NCBI GenBank assembly: GCA_026195895.1
Contig: JAPHRO010000067.1
Span: 1-54,329 of the forward strand
DNA length: 54,329 bases
Source: Gammaproteobacteria bacterium
GTDB taxonomy: Bacteria > Pseudomonadota > Gammaproteobacteria > SZUA-229
Reading direction: 5' to 3'
The translations under genes were made by a program, and so were the position numbers. A model generated the notes under the pieces. It had not been told where the DNA came from. It was given only the letters and a program-made list of their open reading frames with translations, and made no database searches. Shown here piece by piece: positions 16,593 to 24,793 of this stretch. Numbering within the stretch: position 1 is the stretch's first letter; every line of letters starts with the position of its first letter.

Positions 16593-16967
16593 ATGAAAGC
16601 ACTTGTTCTTGTTGCTCATGGTAGCCGGCGTCAGGCGTCGAATGACGAAGTAAGGGCATTATCAAAAGCGATAGCAATTGAAATGGCTGATGAATACCCG
16701 ATAATTGAAGCCGGTTTTCTAGAACTGGCAGAACCGTTAATACCGGATGCAATTGACTGTTGCGTAAAACAGGGTGCTACTGGTGTCTGTGTCATGCCCT
16801 ATTTCTTGTCCGCCGGGCGTCATGTGCGGGAAGATGTACCAGCAGAAGTTAATAAAGCACGACAAATGCATAATAATATACCCATTGAGGTGCTAGCTCA
16901 TATTGGTGGCGCGCCAATGATGATTGACCTGATTCGCGATACAGTGATGGATAGTAGAGAAAAATGA
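16593..16967 (+). CDS. cbiX: Small CbiX/SirB-type sirohydrochlorin chelatase
   Basis: The 124-residue product starts MKALVLVAHGSRRQASNDEV and has MPYFLSAGRHVREDVP, both hallmark His motifs of the short CbiX family. These proteins insert cobalt (or Fe or Ni) into sirohydrochlorin, working as homodimers. AGAGGA precedes ATG 16593 at seven bases; an upstream in-frame start at 16500 lies inside phrB and is unlikely. Co-transcription with photolyase and a B12-dependent regulator suggests, but does not prove, a link to cobalamin supply; siroheme synthesis is the alternative. Confidence 0.88.
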   Translation: MKALVLVAHGSRRQASNDEVRALSKAIAIEMADEYPIIEAGFLELAEPLIPDAIDCCVKQGATGVCVMPYFLSAGRHVREDVPAEVNKARQMHNNIPIEVLAHIGGAPMMIDLIRDTVMDSREK

Positions 16968-17184
16968 ACCGACTTGTTTGGCCTGACCGATTGACATATT
17001 TTGTCTGTTTATAATAGAGATTCAGGCACAAAAAACCTGCACTTATCGGTGAAAAGTTGACGATGAAATTTTTAATTTTTCTGCAACTTTGTGTGAACTG
17101 ATATTAAAAGATGCATAAATACGATGTTTCTAAATATGCTTAAATATATAATGGCTAAAGGTTTCGGGCACTTTTGTTCAGGTG

Positions 17185-17874
17185 CTAAATAAAAAAAGTA
17201 CTGCCGCCCATCAAAATCAGCAAAACTGCACTTGTTTTCTCCAGTCCTGCACGCCAGTCTCTCAGTTGTGACCTTATCTGCTCACCAAAATAAGCAATCC
17301 CCACACCAAAGATGATGGCTGGCATCAGGATCGCTCCAAAGCCGAAACCAAATCCCAGGGTAAGCCCCAGCATGGCACTGGCTGTTGCGGATGAAGCAAG
17401 CATTATTGCGCCCAATGGAGCACAGGGATTCAGGGCCATTCCCAGGCCCATAAAAAACAGGCCGCCCGGTAGTAAGTTTTGCAAACGAAGCTTATCGCCA
17501 AAACGCTTAAAGAATCCAGATGTGGAAGTTGCATGACATTGCTTATGTTGTTTTTTTGCCGTTAAAAAAAGCAGGCCAATTCCGACCATGATGGTTGCAC
17601 TACCTAAAAACATACGCACCCATGAAGCATCTAAACTATCCCCCATTACCTGTCCCAGCATTCCGGACAAAAGGCCAAGAGCGGAGTAGCCACTCATTCT
17701 ACCGAGTGAAAAAGGAACAATTGTTCGCCATGAGTTACGTACACCACCTTCACGGGCAAAAAAAACGGGGCCAAGATAGGGTAAACATGACAGATTGCAG
17801 GGACCAAGACCAAAGATAAGCCCCATGGCAACGGCCAGAGAGAAAGTCATCATTGAAGGATCGACTTGCAGCAT
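17185..17874 (-). CDS. CcdA/DsbD-like polytopic membrane protein
   Basis: The 229-residue protein has about six hydrophobic helices. Helix 1 carries GLGPCNLSCLPYLGP (C26, C30) and a central helix carries GMALNPCAPLG (C151), a paired Cys/Pro arrangement like that of CcdA/DsbD-type thiol-electron transporters and the related TauE/SafE-annotated heavy-metal-associated membrane proteins. A cytoplasmic loop carries KKQHKQCHAT (C113). It starts two bases after the stop of the ATPase gene, so it belongs to the five-gene reductase operon. It may move reducing equivalents across the membrane or help maturation of the complex; transport of a small anion is an alternative. Confidence 0.75.
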   Translation of the reverse strand: MLQVDPSMMTFSLAVAMGLIFGLGPCNLSCLPYLGPVFFAREGGVRNSWRTIVPFSLGRMSGYSALGLLSGMLGQVMGDSLDASWVRMFLGSATIMVGIGLLFLTAKKQHKQCHATSTSGFFKRFGDKLRLQNLLPGGLFFMGLGMALNPCAPLGAIMLASSATASAMLGLTLGFGFGFGAILMPAIIFGVGIAYFGEQIRSQLRDWRAGLEKTSAVLLILMGGSTFFI

Positions 17875-17876
17875 TG

Positions 17877-18686
17877 TTACTCTTCTTCCATCTCATCGTA
17901 ATAAGCTTCAAGCGCCAGAACAGCGGCACCCAGTGCCGTTGTGATCTGGGGATGCTCCGGAATCACCAGTTCTTTTCCAAGCTCATCTTCCATCGCCGCA
18001 ACCAGTCCTTTATTCATTGCAGGACCACCATCAAAGTAGACATTCCCCTCAAGTCCAACACGTTTTGCCAGGCGAACTGTTCGTTTGGCAATAGAATAAT
18101 GAATACCCGCTACGATTTCTTCTTTGTTATGTCCATCGGCAAGCAGGCCGATAATTTCTGATTCTGCGAAGACCACACAAGTACTATTGATAGGAAGCGG
18201 TGCGCCTTTAATGTTAAAGTGATAATCTCCCAGCTCTTCAAGTTCTATCTCAAGATTCATTGCTGTCACATCAAGAAATTTTCCCGTACCGGCTGCACAT
18301 TTATCATTCATGGCAAAGTTGGTTACGGTTCCCATATCATCAATCTGTATTGCCTTGGTATCTTGCCCGCCAATATTAATAATGGTTTTTATATCTCCAT
18401 GCTGCCGTCCTGCCTCAATAGCACCGATAGCATTGGCAGTGATTTCACTAACAGATTCATCTGATTCTTTCATCAGCTTCCTGCCATAACCGGTCGATAT
18501 CATATAGGAAAGATCATCCATGCTGATGTTTATTTCAGAGAGTGTTGTCTCAAGTGCTGTAATGGCATTTTTTCTAAAGTGGCTGCCCGTCGGAGTTACT
18601 CTGGATGCAAGGATCTTTTTTTCTTCATCTATAAGAGCAATTTTTATTGCGGTCGAACCGATATCGATTCCTGCAAAATACTTCAT
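17877..18686 (-). CDS. ASKHA-family ATPase activator of a dehydratase-type reductase (HgdC/BadF-like)
   Basis: The 269-residue protein shows the HgdC fold and motifs: FAGIDIGSTAIKIALID, STGYGR, NIGGQDTKAI, then NDKCAAGTGKFLDVTAMN (C130) and NSTCVVFAESEIIGLLADG (C170), the two Cys that hold a [4Fe-4S] cluster between subunits of a homodimer, and FDGGPAMNKGL. Such proteins use ATP to send one very low-potential electron to a partner (2-hydroxyacyl-CoA dehydratase, benzoyl-CoA reductase or double-cubane protein). It overlaps the partner gene upstream by four bases. The stop lies two bases before the CcdA-like gene. Confidence 0.92.
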   Translation of the reverse strand: MKYFAGIDIGSTAIKIALIDEEKKILASRVTPTGSHFRKNAITALETTLSEINISMDDLSYMISTGYGRKLMKESDESVSEITANAIGAIEAGRQHGDIKTIINIGGQDTKAIQIDDMGTVTNFAMNDKCAAGTGKFLDVTAMNLEIELEELGDYHFNIKGAPLPINSTCVVFAESEIIGLLADGHNKEEIVAGIHYSIAKRTVRLAKRVGLEGNVYFDGGPAMNKGLVAAMEDELGKELVIPEHPQITTALGAAVLALEAYYDEMEEE

Positions 18687-19963
18687 TTTCTGTTTCTTCT
18701 TCGCTTGGCTTTAAGTGATTCGATAAATGCCTCAATGCGCGTGGAAAGCTGCCCCATGTCATCAGGACTATAGTCAGACTCGATAAAGAGTACAGGTATG
18801 TCTTCATCATTAAGAGCTTTGGTAATACTGGCCTGTTCCATGGAATAAACCTGGCAACCTGAAAAAGACTGATAGACCACTCCCTCTGCTGCAAACTCTT
18901 TTGCCATATGCAGTAACTTACGTTTACGATCATCATTTTTGGTAAAAATAGGACAGGTACAGGGCTTAAGGTAGTTATCAGCAATACCATCAACCATCGC
19001 ATTAAGATGCCATTCATCTGAAGAGACCATATCATAGAGCATACGATTGGATGAGCAGGTCTCATCGCCTACAATAACCCCACCGGATTCTTCGATAAGC
19101 ATAGGTATTTTCAAATTGGGGAAAATAGCAGGCGATCCGGTAAAGAGCAATCGTGGGGCCCGTCTCTGTGCTGCAGAATATTTTTCTTCTACACGCTTTT
19201 CAAGTTCTACGTTAAGCCTGTTAACCGCTTCAGTCCAGCTTTCAATTTCATCGAAAAAATAAGCATTGGTGACCATGAAAACATCTTTGCCAAGAATAAC
19301 TGAATTCTTCTGTTTACGTAATTCGTATAATTTCCTATATGCTTTTTGTGCCCTGGATATTTTGGCCATGGCCTCTTTCAAAGAGCTTTTGCTAAGTTTT
19401 TTTCCCGTAATCTGTTTAAGTTCACCAGCAAATTTTCTTATAGAGCGCCGCCAGTAAATACGTGCCTCTTCACTCTCTTTAACTGGAGGTACTTCCATAT
19501 CATAAACAGAGTAACCCATGTCGGCAATCATACTTCCTGCCTTGCGCTTCTGATCGCAGGTAGCAGGCAGTACAATATCATCCAGGCGATTAATAAACGG
19601 TAGCGTTGATTTACTATCAAGCATACCGAGCGTAGCCTTGACAAGCGAACACGATTTAGCCGGCATAAAGTCCGCACCATTATGGTCATCAGTGTAAAAA
19701 CCATTGCATAGCCTTACAGGAACTGCACCCGAGGCATAAATAAGTTCTTCGGGAACCTGTACACACATAGTGCCGACAATTTTCTTATTCTCATGCAGCG
19801 ATACACCTTCACAATAAACCTTTTTATAAAGATCATAAAAATAGTTCATTGCTTCCGGGTTATCAGGAAAGTCATCTGTAATTGAGCGGAGCATTCTGGT
19901 TGCTTCACTTGCCTGATGGGTAAGATTAAAAGGATGTTTTATCTCATCTTTATGATTAGCCAT
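18683..19963 (-). CDS. Double-cubane / 2-hydroxyacyl-CoA dehydratase-like iron-sulfur protein
   Basis: The 426-residue protein matches the HgdB/FldBC/BcrBC superfamily: GTMCVQVPEELIYASGAVPV near the N-terminus and DIPVLFIESDYSPDDMGQLS followed by TRIEAFIE at the C-terminus. Cysteines at 67, 86, 105, 136, 303, 335, 337 and 370 are candidates for cluster ligands, more than the three expected for one dehydratase [4Fe-4S] cluster. Only one such subunit is encoded, with its own ATPase and no CoA-transferase, acyl-CoA or benzoyl-CoA genes nearby. This favours the double-cubane cluster protein group (an [8Fe-9S] cluster reducing small molecules) over a dehydratase. Substrate unknown. Confidence 0.82.
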   Translation of the reverse strand: MANHKDEIKHPFNLTHQASEATRMLRSITDDFPDNPEAMNYFYDLYKKVYCEGVSLHENKKIVGTMCVQVPEELIYASGAVPVRLCNGFYTDDHNGADFMPAKSCSLVKATLGMLDSKSTLPFINRLDDIVLPATCDQKRKAGSMIADMGYSVYDMEVPPVKESEEARIYWRRSIRKFAGELKQITGKKLSKSSLKEAMAKISRAQKAYRKLYELRKQKNSVILGKDVFMVTNAYFFDEIESWTEAVNRLNVELEKRVEEKYSAAQRRAPRLLFTGSPAIFPNLKIPMLIEESGGVIVGDETCSSNRMLYDMVSSDEWHLNAMVDGIADNYLKPCTCPIFTKNDDRKRKLLHMAKEFAAEGVVYQSFSGCQVYSMEQASITKALNDEDIPVLFIESDYSPDDMGQLSTRIEAFIESLKAKRRRNRK

Positions 19964-20954
19964 TTTTATTTTCCTTTTCCATCCGTTTGATGTAGCCCTC
20001 TACTGTTGCTTCAAAAACTGGTATACCCATAAATTTCACTTCGAGAGCACCTTCTTCAGGACAGGCAGAAACGCATTTTAAACACATGATACAGTCATCC
20101 TGTAATATGTTTTTACTTTCAACATCATCGGCAATCTCCTTAATCTGCATATCACAGACGGTGTAGCAATCACCACATTTAGTGCATTTAGAACCATCTT
20201 TCTTTAACTTGAGGAAAGCCAGTTTTGAAAGCATGAAGTGCAGAGCACTCATGGGACAGAAAAAACAGAAAAATCGTTTTTTAAAAAAAGAGCCCGCAAG
20301 AAAAATACCGGTTATCAACATACCAAGTGTTGTAAGTATCATTTTTGTTTTTGAAGAGAAATCTATTGTCAGTTGTGAAAAGTCACCAGTAAATATCGGG
20401 ATAAGAGTTCTACCCGGACATATCATGCAAAAAGGGGTGCTCATATCATGTGAAAAGAAACCTGCACCAATGCCCATCGGTATAACAACCATCAGTACAA
20501 GCAGAATATATTTGATCTTTTTAAGATGTTTGAACTGTTCCCAGGTATAGCTTGCGTAAGGAATTCCCAGGCGGCTGCGAAGTGATGTAATCCAGTCCTG
20601 AATTGTACCTAATGGACAGGCATAGCCACACCACCCCTTGTTAAGCACCAGAAACCAGAGTACAAAATAAGAAAAACCAATTAGTACAGCAATACCCGCC
20701 ATACTGAACAGTGTCGATGATGATAGTGCCAGTTGGTGCTGCAGCGGTATAAGATAGCATGTCGCTCCCTGCCCTTCGCTATTAAAGCCGCATGCAAAGG
20801 TAGGAATATTCTGACCAAGGTTTATAGACAGATAACCGCCATAGACAAATAACAGGAAAAAGAATATCTGTAACCAGAATCTGAAACGCCTTAAATCCCC
20901 ATTATTGATTTTCTTTCGGATGTTCTTAATCAAGTCGTTGCTCCTGATAAACAT
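19956..20954 (-). CDS. NapH-like membrane polyferredoxin
   Basis: Of 332 residues, the first ~245 form several membrane helices with CxxxCP-type motifs GWCGYACPLG (C109, C113), FCMICPGRTL (C176, C179) and FFCFFCPMSA (C230, C233). The C-terminal part has two classical [4Fe-4S] ferredoxin motifs, CTKCGDCYTVC (C257-C267) and CIMCLKCVSACP (C288-C298). This is the layout of NapH/NosR/CcoG-type proteins that carry electrons between quinol and soluble partners. It overlaps both neighbours (8 and 29 bases), so tight coupling with the double-cubane-like protein is likely; it would be the natural electron source for the ATPase-reductase. Confidence 0.9.
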   Translation of the reverse strand: MFIRSNDLIKNIRKKINNGDLRRFRFWLQIFFFLLFVYGGYLSINLGQNIPTFACGFNSEGQGATCYLIPLQHQLALSSSTLFSMAGIAVLIGFSYFVLWFLVLNKGWCGYACPLGTIQDWITSLRSRLGIPYASYTWEQFKHLKKIKYILLVLMVVIPMGIGAGFFSHDMSTPFCMICPGRTLIPIFTGDFSQLTIDFSSKTKMILTTLGMLITGIFLAGSFFKKRFFCFFCPMSALHFMLSKLAFLKLKKDGSKCTKCGDCYTVCDMQIKEIADDVESKNILQDDCIMCLKCVSACPEEGALEVKFMGIPVFEATVEGYIKRMEKENKNG

Positions 20955-21927
20955 TCAGACGTCTTCTGCGATAGAGATACACACTCAGGAATGTTGCAAA
21001 GAAAGCAAACAGACCAATTAGCAAGCCGTAGAGATAAGACTGATAATCTTTTGTTGATGGGTAATAACTTCCCGATGCTGTCGCTTTGTAGCTGATCGTA
21101 TCGTATGTCATATCATCTAATGTGCCTGATTGCGCCTGAACATATTCGACAATAACCAGAAAATTTTCCCGTGTACGTCGTTTGAACTCATGCCACTCTG
21201 GGTAGTAGTCACGGATCATCTCAAATGTTACATGACCGTTTTCATCTGTTTTAAGTGTTTTTTTCCAGCCTTTTTGCGTAACCAATGTTACTGAAGCATC
21301 CGCTAATGGCTTACCCTTTTGTAATATCCGGTAGCTTACGATATCGCCTGAAGTCACATGGGTATGGAATCTTTCTCTGGGCATGCGTTCACGTATAATA
21401 TCGACAGGAGCTGCTTCATAAGCGTTAGGAGGCATCTTCTCTTTGATATTGTCATGTCCTTCTCGACAGCTATGGTTAAGAACCTCTTTTTTTGCAGTGA
21501 TGCTGTACAAGGTATTATCTTCAACAAAACGCTTAATCATAAAAAGATTGTAAAATCCTTCATCGGGCATTTTAAAAATTGCCTCAGCATAGCTTTTGTT
21601 TTTGAAAGCAACAGTTTTCAGATTCTTTTTTGCATCAAGCAAAATCAGCGGCGCATCAGCTTCTTTGACATAAGTGGATGTAAGAGGATCTTCACCCTCT
21701 CGTAGCCAGAGAAGTTTTGACGTGCCATCACGTCTACTTTTTAGCACTAAGCCATCATGAGATGAGCTCAATTTTTTTGCAAACTCCCTGTCTGGAGGCG
21801 TATCTGAAAACCAGTAAGTTTGAGACGCCAATAGTTCGCTATTTAGTAGTAGCCCAAAAGTGAATATCGCAACTATTTTATAATACTTCGAAAATAACAG
21901 CATGCTAGAGTTCCTGATTTCTGTCAT
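20926..21927 (-). CDS. DUF4198-like periplasmic protein with C-terminal membrane anchor
   Basis: The 333-residue protein has an N-terminal hydrophobic signal (about residues 14-34, FTFGLLLNSELLAS) and one membrane helix near the end (LLIGLFAFFATFLSVYLY) followed by a basic tail, so most of it faces the periplasm. Residues ~195-265 read ISYRILQKGKPLADASVTLV-like into TDENGHVTFEMIRDYYPEW, a prealbumin/Ig-like module as in DUF4198 proteins, often tied to metal handling. It is the first gene of the five-gene operon and overlaps the polyferredoxin gene by 29 bases. It may present a ligand or metal to the membrane module; its exact role is not known. Confidence 0.7.
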   Translation of the reverse strand: MTEIRNSSMLLFSKYYKIVAIFTFGLLLNSELLASQTYWFSDTPPDREFAKKLSSSHDGLVLKSRRDGTSKLLWLREGEDPLTSTYVKEADAPLILLDAKKNLKTVAFKNKSYAEAIFKMPDEGFYNLFMIKRFVEDNTLYSITAKKEVLNHSCREGHDNIKEKMPPNAYEAAPVDIIRERMPRERFHTHVTSGDIVSYRILQKGKPLADASVTLVTQKGWKKTLKTDENGHVTFEMIRDYYPEWHEFKRRTRENFLVIVEYVQAQSGTLDDMTYDTISYKATASGSYYPSTKDYQSYLYGLLIGLFAFFATFLSVYLYRRRRLNVYQEQRLD

Positions 21928-22436
21928 TATGGATACTTCTGCTGAAAAATATGTAATTTATTAAGATTCACTAAAACATTCTTTTTTTGTATAAGACCAT
22001 TAACTAAATTAAATTTACTGGTGTCGCTATGAGAATATTAATTCTTCATATACGACAATAGATAATTTCATATCTATTTAAAAATGAATGAGATTCTATC
22101 GCTACGAAACAATTTATTAATAAAATATAAATACGACCTAATCACTCACGTATCCATCACTTTTATTTGCCAGAAACTTATACATACCAGGCAATGATCA
22201 ATTGATAATATAGTAATTATTTTATATTTATATTTATATTGCGCAATGAGTTAAATAACCCATTTTAGTGTGTGATATAACACAATACAGAAGGAAAGAA
22301 GGAGAAGATGAAGAAGCGGCAGGAAGCTCTGATATTAATGTCAGCTATATCGCTGAATTAATGAGCATCAACAGATTAGTGACCCTGCCTTTTGGGGTGA
22401 TGGCAAGCTGACACCCGAGCAGGTAGAGATTGTCGT
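21928..22436. other. AT-rich intergenic region with a possible gene remnant
   Basis: Both flanking genes read leftward, so this region carries the promoter of the reductase operon and the end of the glycolate operon. At about 22276-22440 the plus strand shows coding-like pieces in two frames: EDEEAAGSSDINVSYIAEL, then after a one-base shift NEHQQISDPAFWGDGKLTPE followed by QVEIVV and a stop. It may be the tail of a lost gene; no family is recognised. The rest is very AT-rich and has nothing identifiable. Confidence 0.4.
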
Positions 22437-23654
22437 TTAAACAAGGTTTTTATCTATCAATTCCAGCCAGTGTTTTACCGGTATCTGTGCTTTGCTCGCT
22501 ATATGCATCTGACAGCCAATATTAGCAGTGGCAATCAGATCAGGCTGTTCGCTTTGCAAAGCTGATAATTTATTGTTCAGTAATTGCTGGGATAATCTGG
22601 GCTGTAAGATGGAATAAGTACCTGCCGAGCCGCAGCATAAGTGTGAGTCCTCCACATGAGTGAGCGTGAAGCCCGCATTCTGTAGAATCTGTTCCACCAC
22701 TCCGTTAATTTTTTGCCCATGTTGTAAGGTACAGGGACTATGAAATGCCACTTTGTCTGTCGATTGTTTTGTAGTGACTGCAGCAAGATTTTCCCCGTGC
22801 AATATCTCACTGATGTCTTTGGCCAGCGCGCTCACCTGTCTGGCCTTGTCCGCATAATGGGTATCGTGTTTCAGCAGCTCAGCATAGTCTTTCACCACGG
22901 CGCCACAACCGCTGGCAGTGACCACGATCGCTTCCACGCCCTGTTCAATAACTGGCCACCAGGCATCAATATTGCGACGCATGAAGTCCCGTCCTTCTTC
23001 AGGCGCCGATAAATGATGACTCACGGCACCACAACAACCTGCCTCTGGTGCGGCAATTAATTCAATATCCAGTTTCTGTAAAATACGTGTAGCCGCCTGA
23101 TTGGTTTGCGGTGTCACCACCGATTGCACACAACCCTGCAACACCAGCATCTTACGAGCTTTCGAGGCGACTACGATATTACTGGCTGACTGTGGCAATG
23201 GCAGTTTGCGTTTTAAAGTCGCGGGCAACACCGGGCGAAATAACAGACCCAGTTTATACAACATGGCAAAGCGTTGTGGATAAGGCACAATTTTACGTAA
23301 CAGTGTTCGAGACATACGTTGCAGCAAATTACGCGGCACCTGCTGATCAACAATCTCACGACCTATCTCGACCAGCCGGCCATAACGCACACCGGAAGGA
23401 CAGGTGGTTTCACAGGAACAACAGCTCAGGCAACGATCCAGATGAGTTTGAGTTCGGCTGCTGAGTTCATTTCCTTCGAGCACCTGCTTGATAAGATAAA
23501 TTCGACCACGCGGCCCATCGAGTTCATCGCCCAGTAACTGGTAAGTCGGACAGGTTGCCGTGCAAAAACCACAATGCACACAGGACCTTAAAATCGACTC
23601 CGCGTCTTCGATATCTGGATTAGTTAAAAATTTATGACTGATCGTGGTCTGCAT
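22437..23654 (-). CDS. glcF: Glycolate oxidase iron-sulfur subunit
   Basis: The 405-residue protein has two N-terminal [4Fe-4S] motifs (CVHCGFCTATCPTYQ and CLSCCSCETTCPSG), then two CCG domains with GCCGAVSHH and CCGSAGTYS. This is the standard GlcF layout and length. It passes electrons from the flavin subunits GlcD/GlcE towards the quinone pool, at the inner membrane. It begins six bases after the glcE stop and is the last gene of the six-gene operon. Confidence 0.94.
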   Translation of the reverse strand: MQTTISHKFLTNPDIEDAESILRSCVHCGFCTATCPTYQLLGDELDGPRGRIYLIKQVLEGNELSSRTQTHLDRCLSCCSCETTCPSGVRYGRLVEIGREIVDQQVPRNLLQRMSRTLLRKIVPYPQRFAMLYKLGLLFRPVLPATLKRKLPLPQSASNIVVASKARKMLVLQGCVQSVVTPQTNQAATRILQKLDIELIAAPEAGCCGAVSHHLSAPEEGRDFMRRNIDAWWPVIEQGVEAIVVTASGCGAVVKDYAELLKHDTHYADKARQVSALAKDISEILHGENLAAVTTKQSTDKVAFHSPCTLQHGQKINGVVEQILQNAGFTLTHVEDSHLCCGSAGTYSILQPRLSQQLLNNKLSALQSEQPDLIATANIGCQMHIASKAQIPVKHWLELIDKNLV

Positions 23655-23660
23655 GGGGGA

Positions 23661-24749
23661 TTACAGCTCCGGGTAAAGTTTGCCGGGGTTTAAAATATTA
23701 TTCGGATCGAACGCCTGTTTTAAATTTTTATGGATGCGCATTAATCCTGGCGTTAAGGGCTGAAAAATAGTCGATTGTTCGCCATCCCGGAACACACCGG
23801 CAGGTCGAAATAAACTTGCATGACCATCAAGCTCAGCGACAGCCGCCTGAATGATTTCCGCAGGCACATCACTTTTTAGCCAACGTAAAGCGCCGCCCCA
23901 CTCATACAGAAAATCATCTTCATCAGTATTTTCTACAATTACAGACTCGACGTCCGATGCCAGGGACAATCGCCACAAATTTTTTTCAGTATTAAAATAT
24001 TCCAGTCGCTGTTCTTTTAGATCCTGCCAGTATTGATCTGCATTCTCCATAGCATCACCACCTATATGATTGACTGCGGCAATAACGGCTTTACCTGCAC
24101 CTGAAAGACGAACTCGCAGCATCGAATCGTGAAAACTGGTAGCGGATACGGGCAAAGGCGTTTGCGACCAGCTATGCATTTTGTCGATAGCTTCAGCAGA
24201 GGAGCAATGAAACAGCTGCGTGGCTTCTGTTTCAGCTTTTGGTAACACTTTTAATGACACTTCCAGTAACACTCCAAGTGATCCCATGGCGCCCGCCATC
24301 AAACGAGAAACATCATAACCGGCAACATTTTTCATCACTTCGCCACCAAAAGTCAGTATCTCACCCTTACCATTAATAATTTTGCAGCCCAAAAGATAAT
24401 CTCGTGCTGCACCGGCGTAAGCACGACGCGGCCCGGATAAATTGCATGCTATAATGCCGCCGAGGGTTGCGTGTTCGCTAAAGGCTGGCGGTTCAAACGG
24501 CAACATCTGGCCTTCATCATCAAGCAATGTTTCAATTTCTTTTAACGGTGTACCTGCACGAACAGTAATCACCAACTCTGTTGGCTCATAATTAAGTACG
24601 CCACGATGCTCGGCAACAGACAATGTTTCAGCTGAAACGGGACAGCCATAAAAGGCTTTGCTATTGCCACCAACAATACGTAGTGCAAGCTTTTCTTCAA
24701 AGGCGCGCTGTACCTGTTGCTGTAATTGCAGACTTATATCAGCGTTCAT
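23661..24749 (-). CDS. glcE: Glycolate oxidase FAD-binding subunit GlcE
   Basis: The 362-residue protein has a PCMH-type FAD domain with LVITVRAGTPLKEIETLLDD, ATLGGIIACNLSGPRRAYAG and MKNVAGYDVSRLMAGAMGSL, and a short C-terminal domain ending NILNPGKLYPEL. This shorter form of the GlcD fold identifies GlcE. It acts with GlcD and GlcF in oxidising glycolate (or a similar 2-hydroxy acid) to the 2-oxo acid. It is 44 bases from glcD and six from glcF in one operon. Confidence 0.94.
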   Translation of the reverse strand: MNADISLQLQQQVQRAFEEKLALRIVGGNSKAFYGCPVSAETLSVAEHRGVLNYEPTELVITVRAGTPLKEIETLLDDEGQMLPFEPPAFSEHATLGGIIACNLSGPRRAYAGAARDYLLGCKIINGKGEILTFGGEVMKNVAGYDVSRLMAGAMGSLGVLLEVSLKVLPKAETEATQLFHCSSAEAIDKMHSWSQTPLPVSATSFHDSMLRVRLSGAGKAVIAAVNHIGGDAMENADQYWQDLKEQRLEYFNTEKNLWRLSLASDVESVIVENTDEDDFLYEWGGALRWLKSDVPAEIIQAAVAELDGHASLFRPAGVFRDGEQSTIFQPLTPGLMRIHKNLKQAFDPNNILNPGKLYPEL

Positions 24750-24793
24750 GTTTGTTTCCAGAATAATTACTTTTCATTTTAGAGACAGGCCTG

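Noticed and set aside
16991-17015. TTGACA ... TATAAT promoter pair
   Set aside because: The spacer is only 13 bases, too short for a sigma-70 promoter, and no rightward gene follows; the next gene reads toward it.
17044-17101. AAAGTTG ... CAACTTT inverted repeat between convergent genes
   Set aside because: Short arms and a loop of over 20 bases with no run of Ts placed for termination.
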